From positions 10,338,501 to 10,402,500 of the forward strand of contig NZ_CP166850.1 of assembly GCF_041346945.1 (NCBI RefSeq): a stretch of DNA of 64,000 bases, given 5' to 3'. Positions 16,329 to 24,727 of the stretch are shown one piece after another. The translations under genes and the position numbers were made by a program. Source of the DNA: Amycolatopsis sp. cg9 (GTDB taxonomy: Bacteria; Actinomycetota; Actinomycetes; Mycobacteriales; Pseudonocardiaceae). The first letter of the stretch is position 1. Every line of letters begins with the position of its first letter. The notes beneath the pieces were generated by a model, which was given only the letters and a program-made list of their open reading frames with translations, had not been told where the DNA came from and ran no database searches.

Positions 16329-17519
16329 ATGCTCGAGCACGTGCGTTGTCCGCATCTGGTACCGATTCCCGCCGCGGACGATACCGAGCCGTTCACCGCC
16401 TCCGCCAGCCGCGACGACATCTACTCGGTCTTCGTCTGCAAGGCCGAACCCTGCGCCGAAAAGTTCCTCCTCAAGCAGATCGACGGACGCCGGGTCGCGC
16501 TCATCACCGATGACACGGTCTCCGCGCTGCACGCCGAGCGCCTCGCGAACTCGTTGCGGGAAAAGGGGATCGACGTCGCCATGACGTCCTTCCCGCCCGG
16601 TGAGGCCAACAAGTCCATCGACACCGCGGTCCGCATGCTCGACTGGCTGGCCGGCACGTCCATCGCCCGCCGCGACATCATCCTGTCGGTCGGCGGCGGC
16701 GTGGTCATCGACACCATCGGCTGGGTCGCCAGCGCCTACATGCGCGGCGTCCCCTACATCAACGTCCCCACCACGCTGCTGGGCCAGGTGGACGCGGCGC
16801 TCGGCGGCAAGGTCGCCGTCGACCACCCGAGCGCGAAGAACCTCATCGGCGCGTTCTACCAGCCGAAGGCGGTCGTCTCGAACGTCGCCTACTTGTCCAC
16901 TTTGGACCGCAGGCAGATCGCGGCCGGGCTGGCCGAAGCCATCAAGAAGGGCGTGATCGGCTCGCCCCCGCTGTTCGACCTCATCGAGGACAACGCCGAC
17001 CTGGCGCTGAACCGCGACCTGCCCGCGCTGGAGCAGATCGTGCGCGCGGCGAGCGTCGTGAAGTCCGAGCTGATCCAGCTGGACCCGTACGAGGTGGACC
17101 TGCGGCGGCCGCTGAACTTCGGGCACACCGTCGGCCACGCGGTGGAGACGGTGACCGGCTACGGCCCGGTGCTGCACGGCGAGGCCGTCGCCTACGGCAT
17201 GACGATCGCCGCCGAAATCGCGGTGCGGCGCGGGATGCTCGCCGAGAAGGACCGCTCGCGGCTGGTCGGCCTGCTGAACCGCTGCGGGCTACCGACCTCC
17301 ACTTTGGACCTCCCGCGGTCGGTGCAGGCGGGTGCCGTCACGGCGGCGCTCGGCCAGATCCGGAAGATCCGCGACTCGAAGATCCGGTTCGTGCTGCCGG
17401 TCGAGTACGGCTGCACGGTCATCGCCGACGACGTCACCGACGACGAGGTCGCGATGGCGATGGCCGCGACCCGCGCCACCGCGCTGGCCGAGACCGGCGA
17501 GGGGGCGAAGGCGGCATGA
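16329..17519 (+). CDS. Sugar-phosphate cyclase (dehydroquinate-synthase fold; likely sedoheptulose-7-phosphate cyclase)
   Basis: A 396-residue NAD- and zinc-dependent cyclase. NAD-binding SVGGGVVIDTIGWVAS is at 120-135 and PTTLLGQVDAALGGKVAVDH at 147-166. Zinc ligands of the fold are present as Glu203 (AEAIKKG), His266 (NFGHTVGH) and His283 (LHGEAVAYGM). The family makes dehydroquinate, 2-deoxy-scyllo-inosose or C7 cyclitols (2-epi-5-epi-valiolone, 2-epi-valiolone) from sedoheptulose 7-phosphate. There are no shikimate genes around it, and all neighbours act on sugars or cyclitols, so a C7-cyclitol synthase, perhaps of the 2-epi-valiolone type, is my best reading; plain AroB is the alternative. 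AAGGGGA lies eight bases before the ATG. First gene of a nine-gene coupled operon. Confidence 0.85.
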   Translation: MLEHVRCPHLVPIPAADDTEPFTASASRDDIYSVFVCKAEPCAEKFLLKQIDGRRVALITDDTVSALHAERLANSLREKGIDVAMTSFPPGEANKSIDTAVRMLDWLAGTSIARRDIILSVGGGVVIDTIGWVASAYMRGVPYINVPTTLLGQVDAALGGKVAVDHPSAKNLIGAFYQPKAVVSNVAYLSTLDRRQIAAGLAEAIKKGVIGSPPLFDLIEDNADLALNRDLPALEQIVRAASVVKSELIQLDPYEVDLRRPLNFGHTVGHAVETVTGYGPVLHGEAVAYGMTIAAEIAVRRGMLAEKDRSRLVGLLNRCGLPTSTLDLPRSVQAGAVTAALGQIRKIRDSKIRFVLPVEYGCTVIADDVTDDEVAMAMAATRATALAETGEGAKAA

Positions 17520-18187
17520 GCACCCCGGCCGATGCGCTGTCGTGCGCGGCGGTGCTGTTCGACCTCGACGGCGTGCTGGTGGAATCCGGCAGCACCGTGG
17601 AACGGTCGTGGCGCGCCTGGGCGGTGGACCACGGGCTCGACCCGGACGCCGTGGTCGCCGCCTGCCACGGACGCCCGTCGGCCGAGACCATCGCGGCCGT
17701 CGCGCCGCACCTCGACGCCGCCGGTGAAGCCGCCGCATTGGAACTCCGCCAGGCGGCGGACACCAGCGAGCTCGTGGCCTGCCCCGGCGCGGCGGACATC
17801 CTCGCCGCGCTGCCGGGAACGCGGCACGCCGTGGTGACGTCCGGGACGCGGCCGCTCGCGACCGCGCGGCTGACCAGCGTGCGGCTGCCGGTCCCGGCCG
17901 TCCTGATCGCCGCGGGCGAGGTCCCGCGCGGCAAGCCGGCGCCCGACGGCTACCTCGCCGCGGCCGCCCGGCTCGGCTTCGCGGCCGGGGCGTGCGTCGT
18001 CGTCGAGGACGCCCGGCCCGGCGTGCTCGCCGCGCGGGCCGCCGGCTGCCGCGTCATCGGCATCGACGGTCCCCTGCTCGGTGATCCGTCCGATGTGGAC
18101 ATCCTGGTGCCGGACCTGGCCGCGCTGGCGGCCACCGTGGGCACCGGCTCGATCGCGCTGACGAGGAGGAGCGAAACCCATGTCTGA
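17516..18187 (+). CDS. HAD-superfamily phosphatase (beta-phosphoglucomutase-like)
   Basis: A 223-residue HAD hydrolase. Motif I is FDLDGVLVESG (Asp16, Asp18), the cap domain follows, motif II is VVTSGTRPL, motif III Lys is in RGKPAPDGYLAAA and motif IV is VVEDARPGVLAA. This matches small sugar-phosphate phosphatases or beta-phosphoglucomutase relatives. In cyclitol pathways such enzymes remove phosphate from cyclitol-7-phosphate intermediates, and that is the likely role here (inference from context). The ATG overlaps the cyclase stop codon (ATGA, four bases), so translation is coupled. Confidence 0.85.
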   Translation: MSTPADALSCAAVLFDLDGVLVESGSTVERSWRAWAVDHGLDPDAVVAACHGRPSAETIAAVAPHLDAAGEAAALELRQAADTSELVACPGAADILAALPGTRHAVVTSGTRPLATARLTSVRLPVPAVLIAAGEVPRGKPAPDGYLAAAARLGFAAGACVVVEDARPGVLAARAAGCRVIGIDGPLLGDPSDVDILVPDLAALAATVGTGSIALTRRSETHV

Positions 18188-19079
18188 CCAGACCGTTCTG
18201 GTCGTCGGCCGCGGGCTGATCGGCGCTTCGGTGGCCGACCGGCTGCGCGCCGACGGCCACGACGTGGCGACCGTGTCGACCACGCCACTACCCCACGCCG
18301 GGCACCTGTCCGTCGACCTCGACGACCCGGCGGGCCGCGAGCGCCTGCGCAGTCACGTCGACACGCTGCGCCCGGCGCGGGTCATCCTGACCCACGGGCC
18401 CAGCGACGTCACGTGGATCGAAGCGAACGAGCAGCGCGCGGAGGCCGTCCACCACGGCGTGGCCAAGCTGCTCGCCGGGTCCGGGGTGCCGACCGTGCTG
18501 GTCTCCACCGACAACGTCTTCGACGGTTCGCGCGGCGGCCACCGCCCCGCGGACCCGATCAGCCCGCACAACGTCTACGGGCGGGTCAAGGCGCTGGCCG
18601 AGCAGGAGCTGCTGACCGGCCCGAACCTCGCGCTGCGCGTCAGCCTCGTCTACGGCTGGACCGGCCCGGCGCACCGCGCCACCTACGGCCAGCGCTGCCT
18701 GCAGGCGGCCGCCGGCGGCGAGGAGCTGGAGGCGCCGACCGACCAGTCGTTCACGCCCGTGCACATCGACGACGTCTCCGAAGTGCTGGCCGCGTTGTGC
18801 CGCGTGCCGGAGCTCCCGACCGGCATCGCGCACCTGGCCGGGCCGGCCGAGCTGAGCCGGTTCGACTTCGCGACGGTGGCCTACCGGCTCACCGGCACCG
18901 ACCCCGCGCTGGTGCGGCCGGTCCTGCGCCGCGACACCCTGTGGGCTTCGCGCCCCCGGCACTCCTCGCTGGCCTGCGACGACTTCGGGCACCTGCCCGG
19001 GCTGGCCGGCTGGACGCCGATGACGCCGGAGGACGGGCTGCGGCAGATGCTGCGGACCGGTCCCGTGGTCGCGGTCTGA
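18180..19079 (+). CDS. RmlD-like extended SDR (sugar/cyclitol reductase or epimerase)
   Basis: A 299-residue extended short-chain dehydrogenase. NAD(P) site VLVVGRGLIGASVADRL, then STDNVFDGSRGG and VYGRVKALAEQEL with the catalytic Tyr-x-x-x-Lys, the arrangement of dTDP-4-dehydrorhamnose reductase relatives. It overlaps the HAD gene by eight bases. In this operon it would most simply reduce or epimerise a keto group of the cyclitol (inference). No other deoxysugar genes are near, which argues against rhamnose synthesis. Confidence 0.8.
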   Translation: MSDQTVLVVGRGLIGASVADRLRADGHDVATVSTTPLPHAGHLSVDLDDPAGRERLRSHVDTLRPARVILTHGPSDVTWIEANEQRAEAVHHGVAKLLAGSGVPTVLVSTDNVFDGSRGGHRPADPISPHNVYGRVKALAEQELLTGPNLALRVSLVYGWTGPAHRATYGQRCLQAAAGGEELEAPTDQSFTPVHIDDVSEVLAALCRVPELPTGIAHLAGPAELSRFDFATVAYRLTGTDPALVRPVLRRDTLWASRPRHSSLACDDFGHLPGLAGWTPMTPEDGLRQMLRTGPVVAV

Positions 19080-20086
19080 TGGTCGGCCGGTTCGCGATCG
19101 ACGCCGGCGGCAGCCGCACCCGGGTTCTGGTGGTGCCCGGGGACGGCCGCCCGCGGCGGACGTTCGAATTCCCGTCGATCAACCCGCACGCGACCGGCGA
19201 CGAGGCCGGCCGCACCCTGCGGGAGGCGTTCGCCGAGATCGGCGCCGTGCTCGGGACCGGGCCCTCGGTCGGCTGGCTGGCCAGCGCCGCGGCCGGGCCC
19301 GGCGGGATCGGCCCGGAGCTCGAGCGGGCCCGGGCCGCCGCCGACGCCGTGGGCCTGGACGCCGGCCTGGTCGTCTCCAACGACGTGCTGCCGCTGCTGT
19401 GGGGCGTGCCGGCGCTCTCCGGCGTCGGCGTGGTCGCGGTGTGCGGCACCGGCTCCGGGTTCTTCGGCACCGACGGGCGGCGTGTGGCCAACGCGGGCGG
19501 CTGCGAGTACCTCGGCAGCGACGAGGGCGGCGCCGTCGACATCGGCCTGCGCGGGCTGCGGGCCGCCGTCCGCGCCACCGACGGCCGCGGCCCGGAGACG
19601 CAACTCGTCGACGCGCTGGGCGAGTACGCCGGGACGACCGTCGCCGGCCTCGCGCGCCGGCTGGCCGCGCAGCCGTTCCCCAAGCAGGGCCTGGCCGCGC
19701 TCGCGCCGGTCGTCTGCGCGACCTGGCTGGCCGGCGACGAGGTCGCGCTCGGCGTGATCGACCAGGCCGTCGGCGATCTGGCGGAAGGCGTGTACGCGGT
19801 CCGCGACGCGCTCGGCCTGCCGGACGGGTTCGCGGTCGCCGCGGCGGGCGGGGTGTTCACCGGGTGCCCCGAGCTGTACGAGCAGTTCGCCCACCACCTG
19901 ACCGGGCCGGTCGGCGCCGGCAGTGCCGACCTCGTGACCGACACGGCCTCGGTCGTCCTGACCGCGCTCGACCGGTTCGCCGGCTCCGGCGAACCCGCGC
20001 TGCCCGGCGGGCTCGACGCCTACGCCGCGGCGCTGCCCCCGAGGAGGCGACATGAAGCTGGGACTGTGCTTGGCGGCGTTCGGTGA
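19079..20086 (+). CDS. BadF/BadG-type kinase (N-acetylglucosamine-kinase-like)
   Basis: A 335-residue ASKHA-fold kinase. Phosphate-1 motif FAIDAGGSRTRVLV (Asp8), a VVSNDVLPLL motif, VVAVCGTGSGFFG and GCEYLGSDEGGAVDIGLRGL are the hallmarks of the GlcNAc-kinase / BadF ATPase group. It probably phosphorylates an amino sugar, N-acetyl sugar or cyclitol with ATP. The ATG shares one base with the preceding stop codon. In C7-cyclitol pathways a kinase step is common, though the known ones belong to a different (ROK/glucokinase) subgroup. Confidence 0.82.
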   Translation: MVGRFAIDAGGSRTRVLVVPGDGRPRRTFEFPSINPHATGDEAGRTLREAFAEIGAVLGTGPSVGWLASAAAGPGGIGPELERARAAADAVGLDAGLVVSNDVLPLLWGVPALSGVGVVAVCGTGSGFFGTDGRRVANAGGCEYLGSDEGGAVDIGLRGLRAAVRATDGRGPETQLVDALGEYAGTTVAGLARRLAAQPFPKQGLAALAPVVCATWLAGDEVALGVIDQAVGDLAEGVYAVRDALGLPDGFAVAAAGGVFTGCPELYEQFAHHLTGPVGAGSADLVTDTASVVLTALDRFAGSGEPALPGGLDAYAAALPPRRRHEAGTVLGGVR

Positions 20087-21008
20087 CCTCGACCTGGCCA
20101 CCGCGCTGCGGCACGCGGAGAAGTTCGGCCCGCTGTGGCTGGACGTGCCGACGGACACGACGTTCGGGCTGATCGACGCCCGCCGGTGCGCCGGGGACGC
20201 GGCCTACCGCGACGACGTGGCGGCGGTGCTGCGCGGGCAGCAGGTCGGGTGCGTCAGCAACAGCCGCGACGCGCAGCTGCTGCTCGGACCGCACGACCGG
20301 CACACCGACCCGGTGCACCGCGGCGACGCGGCGGCCAAGCGCGCCCACGCGCTCACCTGCGCCCTCGGCGCGATCCGGCTGGCCGAGCGGCTCGGCGCGC
20401 CGGACGTCCGGCTGCTGCCCGGCTGCCCCGACTTCGGGCGCTGGCTGTCGTGGTGGCACAGCGACGTGAGCTGGGCGGACAACATCGCCGAGTTCCGCAC
20501 CGCCGCCGAGCCGCTGGTGCGGGCCGCGCGCGAGGCCGGTGTCCGGCTGCTGGTGGAGCCGCACCCGAAGCAGGTCGTCTACGACCGGGCGAGCGCGGAC
20601 CTGCTGTTCGCCGCGACCGCGGACTGGGCGGACGTGCTCGGCCTGTGCGTCGACCCGGCGAACCTCGCCGCGACCGGGCACGACCCCGTCGACGCCGTGC
20701 GCGGCTGGGAAACGCGCATGGGCGCGGTGCACGCGAAGGACCTGCAGCGCTGGAGCGGGCGCGGCCTGCCGTCCGGTCCCGGCTGGGGCCGCTACGGCCC
20801 GCAGCCGCCGATCCGGTTCCGCGCGCTCGGCCTCGGCGAGCTGCCCTGGGCGGAGATCGTGGCGACGCTGCAGGACGAAGGCTTCGACGGCGTGCTGTAC
20901 CTCGAGCACGAGGACACGCTGCTCCCCCGCGAACGCAGCATCGAGCGCGGCCTGGGCGTGCTCCGGTCGATGGTGCCGGACGCGGTGGCCGAAGGGCGGA
21001 CGTGGTGA
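20052..21008 (+). CDS. Sugar-phosphate isomerase/epimerase-like TIM barrel (IolE/IolI family)
   Basis: A 318-residue AP-endonuclease-2-fold TIM barrel. Candidate metal ligands lie in LLVEPHPK (Glu), LCVDPAN (Asp), GAVHAKD (His) and LYLEHED (Glu), as in inosose isomerases and dehydratases and xylose isomerase-like enzymes. The family is best known for acting on keto-cyclitols and ketoses, which fits a step after the cyclase. The start overlaps the kinase by 35 bases; it is fixed by the MKLGLCLAAF beta-strand 1 and a GAGGAGGC ribosome site inside the kinase gene. Confidence 0.8.
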   Translation: MKLGLCLAAFGDLDLATALRHAEKFGPLWLDVPTDTTFGLIDARRCAGDAAYRDDVAAVLRGQQVGCVSNSRDAQLLLGPHDRHTDPVHRGDAAAKRAHALTCALGAIRLAERLGAPDVRLLPGCPDFGRWLSWWHSDVSWADNIAEFRTAAEPLVRAAREAGVRLLVEPHPKQVVYDRASADLLFAATADWADVLGLCVDPANLAATGHDPVDAVRGWETRMGAVHAKDLQRWSGRGLPSGPGWGRYGPQPPIRFRALGLGELPWAEIVATLQDEGFDGVLYLEHEDTLLPRERSIERGLGVLRSMVPDAVAEGRTW

Positions 21009-22273
21009 GGCCGGCGTGGGTGCGCGAGCCCGGGCCCGGCCCGCGGCTGGTGCACGTCAACGCGACCGCGACCGGCGGCGGCGTCGCCGAACTGCTGCAC
21101 GGGCTGGTGCCGGCGCAGGTGGCCGCCGGGGTCGACGCGGGCTGGGCGGTGATCGCCGGGGACGACGGGTTCTTCGCGTTCACCAAGTCCCTGCACCACC
21201 TGCTGCACGACCGCGGTGCGCCGCGGATCTCCGCCGCCGACCTGGACCACTACCGCGAAGTGCTGGCACCGCAGGCGGAGTGGCTGGCCGCGCGGGTGGG
21301 GCCGGGCGACACCGTGGTGCTGCACGACCCGCAGGTGCTCGGCCTGGCGCCGGCGCTGGCGGCCGCGGGCGCGCGGGTGGTCTGGCACTGCCACATCGGC
21401 ACCGACGCCCCGGGCGCCGGGCCGGCAGCGGTCTGGCGGGCCTTCGCGGGTGAACTGTCCACAGTGGACGTCGTGGTGACGGCGCTGGCGGCGTACGCCC
21501 CGCCGGGACGGCCGGTCGCGGTGTGCGCGCCGGCGTTCGACCCGAAGGCGGCGAAGAACCGGCCGATGGACGCGGTGGAGACGACCGAGCTGCTGGCCGA
21601 AGCCGGGCTGACCGCGGAAACCCCGAGCGGGCTCGCCGCCGTCGAGCAGGACGCGCCGATGCCCGCCGGGGCGCGGATGGTGCTGCAGGTCTCCCGGTGG
21701 GACCCGCTCAAGGACATGCCGGGGGTGCTGCGGCTGCTGCCCGGCCTGCCCGGCGACGTCCACCTCGTGCTGGCCGGCAACGACCCGGAGGAGATCCCGG
21801 ACGATCCCGAAGGCCTGGCCGTCCTTGCCGAAGTGCGGCGGCTGCGGGCCGGGCTGCCCGCGTCCCTGCGGCGCCGGGTGCACCTGCTGCGCACGTCGCA
21901 GCGGGACCCCGAACGGGCCGCGCTGCTGATCAACGCTCTGCAGCGGCGGGCCGACGTCGTCGTGCAGAAGAGCCTCGCCGAAGGGTTCGGGCTCACCGTC
22001 ACCGAAGCGATGGCGAAGGGACGGCCGGTGGTCGCGGGCCGCGTCGGCGGGCTGTGCGCGCAGATCGAGCACGGCCGGACCGGGCTGCTGGTCGATCCGG
22101 CGGACACCGCGGCCGTCGCGGCCGCCGTGTGCGGACTGCTGTCGTGCCTGCGGGACCGCGAGCGGATGGGCGCGGCCGCGGCCGACGCGGCGGCGGCCAC
22201 CTACCTGATGGACCGCCTGGTCGCGGACTACCGCGCGGTGGCGGCCCGGATCCCGGAAGGAGCGGCGCGATGA
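21005..22273 (+). CDS. GT4-type glycosyltransferase (trehalose-synthase TreT / pseudo-glycosyltransferase-like)
   Basis: A 422-residue GT-B retaining glycosyltransferase. N-terminal acceptor domain: LVHVNATATGGGVAELLHGLVP, the pattern of TreT-type trehalose synthases. The C-terminal donor domain has VLQVSRWDPLKDMPG and QKSLAEGFGLTVTEAMAKG, with the EGFGLTxxE donor-binding motif. TreT joins an NDP-glucose to glucose; VldE-type relatives join cyclitols. Here it would couple a sugar or cyclitol to an NDP-donor (inference). No nucleotidyltransferase gene is in the operon, so the donor probably comes from central metabolism. Two GTG starts overlap the previous stop (21002 or 21005); the four-base GTGA overlap is preferred. 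Confidence 0.82.
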   Translation: MRPAWVREPGPGPRLVHVNATATGGGVAELLHGLVPAQVAAGVDAGWAVIAGDDGFFAFTKSLHHLLHDRGAPRISAADLDHYREVLAPQAEWLAARVGPGDTVVLHDPQVLGLAPALAAAGARVVWHCHIGTDAPGAGPAAVWRAFAGELSTVDVVVTALAAYAPPGRPVAVCAPAFDPKAAKNRPMDAVETTELLAEAGLTAETPSGLAAVEQDAPMPAGARMVLQVSRWDPLKDMPGVLRLLPGLPGDVHLVLAGNDPEEIPDDPEGLAVLAEVRRLRAGLPASLRRRVHLLRTSQRDPERAALLINALQRRADVVVQKSLAEGFGLTVTEAMAKGRPVVAGRVGGLCAQIEHGRTGLLVDPADTAAVAAAVCGLLSCLRDRERMGAAAADAAAATYLMDRLVADYRAVAARIPEGAAR

Positions 22274-22995
22274 GGACCGGAGTGGTCACCGCGGCGGGCG
22301 GGCGGATCGGCTCGGCGGTGGCCGAGCGGCTGCTCGACGCCGGCGTGGTCGACGAGGTCGTGGCGGTCGACGTGGTCGAGCCGGTGGTTCCCGCCGGTGC
22401 CAAGGGTTTCGTCTGCGACCTGCGCGAAGCGTCCGAAGTGGACAAACTGGCGGCCGCGCTGCCCGGCGAGCTCACCGTGCTCGTCAACGTGCTGGGCGGC
22501 GAACGGCGGCCGCACCTTGAACCCGTCGAGGACGCGACCTGGCCACCGGAAGCGGTGTGGGACGACATCTTCGCGCTCAACCTCACCACGGCCTACCGCG
22601 TGACGAAGGCCCTGCGCGAGCGCTTCGGCCGCGGCTCGGCGATCTGCAACGTCAGCTCGATCGCGGCGAACATGCCGTGGGTCGTCTCCCCCGCGTACGG
22701 CGCCGCGAAGGCCGCGCTCGAACACTGGAGCACCTCGCTCGCCGTCGCGCTGGCGCCGGCCGGGGTGCGGGTGAACACCGTCCGGCCCGGGTTCGTCTGG
22801 AGCCGGCAGTGGCAGGACGTCAGCCGCGCCGAGTTCGACGAGGTCGTCGCCGACCGCGTCCCGCTCGGCCGGGAACAGACCGCGGAGGACGTCGCCGACG
22901 TCGTGGCGTTCCTCTGCTCACCCGCCGCGAAGCACATCACCGGGCAGGGCCTGGACGTCGACGGCGGGGCGACCCTGGTGCGGAGGGCACGATGA
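22270..22995 (+). CDS. Classical SDR oxidoreductase
   Basis: A 241-residue short-chain dehydrogenase. It has [17 protein letters not shown] (variant of TGxxxGxG, with AAGGRIG), VLVNVLGG in place of [14 protein letters not shown] with the catalytic Ser, and [13 protein letters not shown] with Tyr-x-x-x-Lys, then PGFVWS and [12 protein letters not shown] at the end. The last motif is strongly conserved in NAD(P)-dependent alcohol dehydrogenases of this class. The ATGA overlap with the glycosyltransferase gene shows coupling. It would set the redox state of a hydroxyl on the cyclitol or sugar (inference). Confidence 0.85.
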   Translation: MRTGVVTAAGGRIGSAVAERLLDAGVVDEVVAVDVVEPVVPAGAKGFVCDLREASEVDKLAAALPGELTVLVNVLGGERRPHLEPVEDATWPPEAVWDDIFALNLTTAYRVTKALRERFGRGSAICNVSSIAANMPWVVSPAYGAAKAALEHWSTSLAVALAPAGVRVNTVRPGFVWSRQWQDVSRAEFDEVVADRVPLGREQTAEDVADVVAFLCSPAAKHITGQGLDVDGGATLVRRAR

Positions 22996-23825
22996 GGCTG
23001 ATGGCGGTGCACGCGCACCCGGACGACGAGTCGAGCAAGGCCGCGGCGACGCTCGCGCGGTACGTCGACGAGGGCCACGAAGTCCTGGTCGTCACGTGCA
23101 CGGGCGGCGAAGAGGGCAGCATCCTCAACCCGGCGATGGACACGCCGGAGGTGCGCGCCGACCTCACCGCGGTCCGCCGGGGCGAGATCGCCCGCGCGAT
23201 CGAGGTGCTCGGCGTCGAGCAGCGGTGGCTCGGGTTCGCCGACTCCGGCTGGCCGGACGGCACCCCGGTGCCACCGGGCCGGTTCGCGAGCCTGCCGCTC
23301 GCGACGTGCACCGAGCGGCTTCTCGTGGAGATGCGCGAGTTCCGGCCGCACGTGGTCATCACCTACGACGAGAACGGCGGCTACCCGCACCCGGACCACA
23401 TCCGGGCGCACGAGGTCGCGCTCGCGGCGTTCGAGGCGGCCGGCGACGACCCGGACTGGCAGCCGCTGAAGCTGTACTACGTGCACGAGTGGTGCGGCAA
23501 GAAGATGGCGATCTTCCACGAAGCGCTGCTCGAAGCGGGCCTGGATTCGCCGTACCACGAGTGGCTGAAGGAGTGGGACACCAAGCCGGACGTCTACGCC
23601 CGGATCACCACGCGGGTGCCGTGCGCGGACCACTTCCCGCGGCGCGACGCGGCGCTGCTGGCCCACGCCACCCAGATCGACCCGGACAGCCACTGGTTCG
23701 CCGTCCCGCTGGAGCTCCAGCGGGAGCTGTGGCCGACCGAAGATTTCGAGCTCGCCCGTTCCCGGGTGGGCGGCTCTGGGCCGGAGGACGACCTGTTCGC
23801 CGGCATCGAAGTGCGGAAGGGGTAA
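22992..23825 (+). CDS. Mycothiol S-conjugate amidase (Mca)-like LmbE/PIG-L deacetylase
   Basis: A 277-residue zinc amidase. [16 protein letters not shown] at 5-20 carries zinc ligands His9 and Asp12 and the base Asp11; the third zinc ligand is His136 in [13 protein letters not shown]. Lys16 occupies the position of the Mca-type Lys (Mca Lys19) that separates Mca from the MshB deacetylase, and the tail [14 protein letters not shown]...DDLFAGIE closely follows Mca. It looks like a full-length Mca paralogue, yet sits inside a cyclitol operon after a glycosyltransferase. It may therefore deacylate or hydrolyse a glucosaminyl-cyclitol analogue (inference) rather than detoxify mycothiol conjugates. 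ATGA overlap with the SDR gene. Confidence 0.88.
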   Translation: MRLMAVHAHPDDESSKAAATLARYVDEGHEVLVVTCTGGEEGSILNPAMDTPEVRADLTAVRRGEIARAIEVLGVEQRWLGFADSGWPDGTPVPPGRFASLPLATCTERLLVEMREFRPHVVITYDENGGYPHPDHIRAHEVALAAFEAAGDDPDWQPLKLYYVHEWCGKKMAIFHEALLEAGLDSPYHEWLKEWDTKPDVYARITTRVPCADHFPRRDAALLAHATQIDPDSHWFAVPLELQRELWPTEDFELARSRVGGSGPEDDLFAGIEVRKG

Positions 23826-23827
23826 GG

Positions 23828-24448
23828 ATGAACACCGTGGAACAGTGGTTCGACCCGATGGACCCGTGGTCCTGGGTCGTGTCGCGGTGGCTGCTGGAGG
23901 TCGAGCAGGTCCGGGAGATCGACCTGCGGTTCCGGGTGATGAGCGTTTCGGTGGTCAACGCCGACCGCGAGATCCCCGAGCAGTACCTCGACGACCCGGA
24001 GGCCTACCTGAAGCGGATGCAGGCGGCCTGGGGCCCGGTCCGCGTGGCGACGGCGGCCGCCGAGCAGCTCGGCCCGAAGGTGCTGCGCGACCTGTACACC
24101 GCGCTGGGCAAGCGCATCCACGAAGAGGGCAACAAGGACTTCCCGGCGGTGATCTCGGCGGCGCTGGACGAGCTGGGCCTGCCCGCCGAGCTGAACGAGG
24201 TCGCTTCGACGGACGCGGCCGACGACCAGGTCCGCGCGAGCACCCGCGAGGCGATGGACGCGGTCGGCATCGAGATCGGCACGCCGATCATCCGCATCGA
24301 CGGCGCCGCGTTCTTCGGCCCGGTGGTGTCGAAGATCGCGCGCGGCGAGGACGCGGGCCGGCTGTTCGACGCGCTGGCGACGCTGGCGGGCTTCGAGCAC
24401 GTTTCGGAGATCAAGCGGGCGCGGATTTCGGAGCCGGACTTTTCCTGA
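23828..24448 (+). CDS. Rv2466c-like DsbA-fold protein with both active-site cysteines replaced (DPWS)
   Basis: A 206-residue thioredoxin-fold protein matching the mycothiol-dependent nitroreductase/disulphide reductase family of Rv2466c over its length: WFDPMDPWSWVVSRWLLEVEQVR, RVMSVSVVN, AWGPVRVATAAAEQ, GNKDFPAVISAALDELGLPAEL, AFFGPVVSKIARGE. Family members carry CPWC at residues 12-15; here it is Asp-Pro-Trp-Ser (codons GAC CCG TGG TCC). Both redox cysteines are gone, so classical thiol-disulphide exchange is not possible. It may bind the operon's product or catalyse a non-redox step. It starts two bases after the Mca-like stop codon (GTAAGGATG) and is the last gene before the convergent palindromes. 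Confidence 0.85.
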   Translation: MNTVEQWFDPMDPWSWVVSRWLLEVEQVREIDLRFRVMSVSVVNADREIPEQYLDDPEAYLKRMQAAWGPVRVATAAAEQLGPKVLRDLYTALGKRIHEEGNKDFPAVISAALDELGLPAELNEVASTDAADDQVRASTREAMDAVGIEIGTPIIRIDGAAFFGPVVSKIARGEDAGRLFDALATLAGFEHVSEIKRARISEPDFS

Positions 24449-24534
24449 GGTTGTGGGTGGTGCCGGAGGGGCTTTCCTTGTGGGGGAAGCCCCTTTCGGT
24501 GTGGGCGGGTCTGGGTGTTCGTGCTCGCGCCGGA

Positions 24535-24720
24535 GGTCGCGAATGACTCATTCGGGACGCTGGTGGTCCCCAATGAGTCATTCGCGACCTTCACCGACGC
24601 CCGCGGCCCGCGCACAGCCGGACACCCGCGCACCCCGGGCAGGCGGGCAGGCGGGCAGGCACCGACGTCCCCAATGACTCATTCGGGACACCAGAGGTCC
24701 CCAATGAGTCATTCGCGACC
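24535..24720. repeat. Two palindromic elements of the AATGAGTCATTCGCGACC family between converging genes
   Basis: Copy 1 (24535-24589): 18-base perfect arms (24535-24552 and 24572-24589) with an inner GGGAC/GTCCC stem. Copy 2 (24673-24720) keeps the inner arms AATGACTCATT (24673-24683) and AATGAGTCATT (24703-24713) and the same GGGAC/GTCCC core, but its outer left arm has diverged. Between the copies (about 24637-24660) GGGCAGGC is repeated three times in tandem. The element fills the gap between the operon end (24448) and the converging amidohydrolase stop (24728), and could act as a two-way terminator. Confidence 0.85.
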
Positions 24721-24727
24721 CCGGAAC

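Noticed and set aside
16329..17519. Housekeeping 3-dehydroquinate synthase (aroB)
   Set aside because: No shikimate genes (aroK, aroC, aroQ) are adjacent and the gene opens a cyclitol/sugar operon. The fold alone cannot exclude it, so it remains the main alternative.
24535..24720. CRISPR array
   Set aside because: Repeats are self-complementary, too few and irregularly spaced, with no cas genes.
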